Origin: Paenibacillus sp. FSL H7-0331
GTDB taxonomy: Bacteria > Bacillota > Bacilli > Paenibacillales > NBRC-103111
NCBI RefSeq assembly: GCF_001956045.1
Contig: NZ_MRTH01000005.1
Span: forward strand, 1 to 64,000
DNA length: 64,000 nt
Direction: 5' to 3'
A program made the translations under genes and the position numbers. The notes under the pieces were generated by a model. That model did not search any database. It was not told where the DNA came from and saw only the letters and a program-made list of their open reading frames with translations. This document shows positions 62,381-64,000 of this stretch, piece by piece (the first letter of the stretch is position 1; the number at the start of each line of letters is the position of its first letter).

Positions 62381-63391
62381 GTGAACGCTTACACCAAGTA
62401 TTTTATCAATAAGTTTTTCTGGTATTTTCTTACCCTAGTTATCGCGGTTACGTTGAACTTTGTTTTGCCAAGACTGGTACAGGGAAACCCGATCAGCAGC
62501 ATCGCCTCACAAATGACGCAGGGCATGACGGACAGTGACAGCATCAAAAAGGTATATGAAACCTTTACGATTGAATTCGGCATCGATAAGCCTCTGGGTA
62601 CACAGTTTCTGATCTACGTTAAAAATCTGCTTACCGGTAATTTGGGCACCTCGTTTGGGCTTTATCCGAAAAAAGTAACCGATATTTTGGCATCCGCCAT
62701 TCCATGGACCTTGGCACTGCAGCTTCCGGCGATCCTGACTGGATGGATTATCGGCAATATTCTTGGAGCTGTTGCAGCTTATAAAAAAGGCGTTTTCGAC
62801 AAAGCACTCTTTCCGATCGCGCTGTTTGTCAACTCGATTCCTTTCTTTACGCTGGCCATCATTATGCTCTATGTTTTTGCACTTAATCTCAAATGGTTTC
62901 CTTTATCGGGAGGATATGATTTCCAGATGATCCCTCGGTTAAGCTGGGATTTTATCGGCTCCGTGATTCGACATCACACGCTTCCTTTTCTGTCGATTGT
63001 ATTGGTTACCATTGGCGGTCAAGCAATAGGTATGAGAGAAATGTCCATTTATGAGTTGAATGCTGATTATGTCCTTTATAGCAAATTATTAGGCATTCGC
63101 GATTCCAAAATCGCCCAATATGTATTCAAGAATGCGATGCTGCCCCAAATAACCGGATTGGCTCTGTCGATAGGAACGATGGTCGGCGGATCATTGATTT
63201 GTGAAATTGTGTTCAGCTATCCGGGCATTGGAACCTGGCTGTTTACTGCGATCCGGCAATTGGATTATCCGTTAATTTCCGGCTGTACCTTAATTATTGC
63301 CTTTACGGTCCTGGTGGCGAACTTCCTGATAGAGATCGTGTATGGTATTGTTGACCCCAGAATCAAGGCGGCTCAAATGGAGGAAAATTAA
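62381..63391 (+). CDS. ABC transporter permease, DppB/OppB type
   Basis: 336 residues from GTG, with GAGGAG about 10 bases upstream. Six membrane helices. The early [17 protein letters not shown] and [27 protein letters not shown], and the EAA-like loop with [20 protein letters not shown] are typical of this subfamily; VDPRIK ends it. It forms the channel with the next gene, whose ATG follows one base after this stop. Confidence 0.93.
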   Translation: MNAYTKYFINKFFWYFLTLVIAVTLNFVLPRLVQGNPISSIASQMTQGMTDSDSIKKVYETFTIEFGIDKPLGTQFLIYVKNLLTGNLGTSFGLYPKKVTDILASAIPWTLALQLPAILTGWIIGNILGAVAAYKKGVFDKALFPIALFVNSIPFFTLAIIMLYVFALNLKWFPLSGGYDFQMIPRLSWDFIGSVIRHHTLPFLSIVLVTIGGQAIGMREMSIYELNADYVLYSKLLGIRDSKIAQYVFKNAMLPQITGLALSIGTMVGGSLICEIVFSYPGIGTWLFTAIRQLDYPLISGCTLIIAFTVLVANFLIEIVYGIVDPRIKAAQMEEN

Positions 63392-63392
63392 G

Positions 63393-64000
63393 ATGAATCA
63401 TTCTGTGAAAATATTGTTGAAGTCGCCTAAGTTTGTTTTTGGCACCAGTGCCTTGCTGTTGATGCTTGCCCTTGTCCTCATCTATCCATTAATCAACAGA
63501 AACGATCCGTTGGAAATGATGGCTATGGCTTTCCAGCCTCCTGATTCCAAGCTGCTCCTTGGCTCGGATAATTTTGGGCGAGATTTATTTCTGGAGCTCA
63601 TGTACGGTATTCGGACCTCTGTGCGTGTAGGTCTGATCGCCGGTATCTGCGCTACGGTAATTGGGCTGATTATGGGATTGCTAGCGGGGTATATCGGTGG
63701 TTTGGTCGATAATATCCTCACGGCTGTCACCAATATTTTTATCGTTATTCCTTCTTTTATTATATTGATTCTGATTTCCGTAAGCATCAATTCACGAAGC
63801 TCGCTGGTCACCGCAATCATTATCGGGATTACGAGCTGGCCCTGGACAGCTAGAGCAGTTCGTGCGCAAACCAGCTCATTAAGAAATAGGGATCATGTGA
63901 ATATAGCCAAAATTTCCGGTCATAGCACACCGCGGATTATCATTTTTGAAATTCTTCCTTATATCGCGTCTTATGTGGTGATGGCTTTCGTCCTGCAGAC
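63393..64000 (+). CDS. ABC transporter permease, DppC/OppC type (cut by window end)
   Basis: The first ~202 codons are present; the gene continues past the window. A first helix ([18 protein letters not shown]), then [20 protein letters not shown] and [20 protein letters not shown] with the typical GSDxxGRD motif, then the EAA region ([17 protein letters not shown]). It pairs with the DppB-type permease directly upstream. ATPase genes probably follow outside the window. Confidence 0.92.
   Translation, partial: MNHSVKILLKSPKFVFGTSALLLMLALVLIYPLINRNDPLEMMAMAFQPPDSKLLLGSDNFGRDLFLELMYGIRTSVRVGLIAGICATVIGLIMGLLAGYIGGLVDNILTAVTNIFIVIPSFIILILISVSINSRSSLVTAIIIGITSWPWTARAVRAQTSSLRNRDHVNIAKISGHSTPRIIIFEILPYIASYVVMAFVLQ

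Overview
The window reads as a chromosomal segment of a Gram-positive, spore-forming Firmicute, most likely Paenibacillus or a close relative. This is inferred from strong GGAGG ribosome sites, a leucine T-box, an L20-type leader ahead of infC-rpmI-rplT, YesM/YesN-type sensor pairs, a FeuABC/Btr-like siderophore locus, and small Bacillales families (YjfB, YfkK, YjcZ-like, WGxxGxxG). It holds a tRNA-Leu(GAG) and about 54 protein genes. I see no rRNA, CRISPR array, transposase or phage module.

Layout. 1-5400: tRNA-Leu, an Xre regulator/DUF1003 cluster, YjfB, glycerophosphodiesterase, a DUF2621-like membrane protein, endonuclease IV and PurU. 5400-14600: a diguanylate cyclase, transketolase, PpnP, a hydroxyisobutyrate-dehydrogenase-like enzyme fused to a PilZ domain, Pgi with a Fur-box-like site at its ribosome site, YigZ, TetR, YjbQ and two small proteins. 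14650-23100: an iron-siderophore island with two Btr-like AraC regulators, two binding lipoproteins, two permeases and a nitroreductase, with three Fur-box-like sites. 23200-30400: RluA, a small protein behind a PhoP-box-like array, a B12/radical SAM protein, then a 2.8 kb cassette (DUF4097 lipoprotein and a kinase fused to its response regulator) between two ~160 bp direct repeats that contain the 3' end of the adjacent NUDIX gene. 30400-37500: ManA, MnmM, a cytochrome c lipoprotein, YtqA, a Gly/Thr-rich surface protein, TrmB, a UgtP-like glycosyltransferase and PAP2.

37900-47800: a membrane glycosyltransferase, infC-rpmI-rplT, and a six-gene glycan operon: sugar nucleotidyltransferase, coiled-coil protein, GT2 synthase with two N-terminal MshEN (c-di-GMP-binding type) modules, GT-C-like protein, GtrB-like transferase and GtrA. 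47840-53500: T-box-controlled ilvB-ilvN-ilvC-leuA. 53600-64000: a CAP/stalk-domain protein, a YjcZ-like peptide, a solute-binding protein with a YesM/YesN-type two-component system, and a peptide/oligosaccharide ABC importer cut by the window end.

Three separate proteins point to cyclic-di-GMP: a GGDEF cyclase, a PilZ-fused dehydrogenase and an MshEN-fused glycan synthase. The two fusions, the repeat-flanked signalling cassette, the Fur-like site at pgi and the PhoP-like promoter are the most unusual signals. All functional names are by recognition of motifs and family resemblance; no database search was run.
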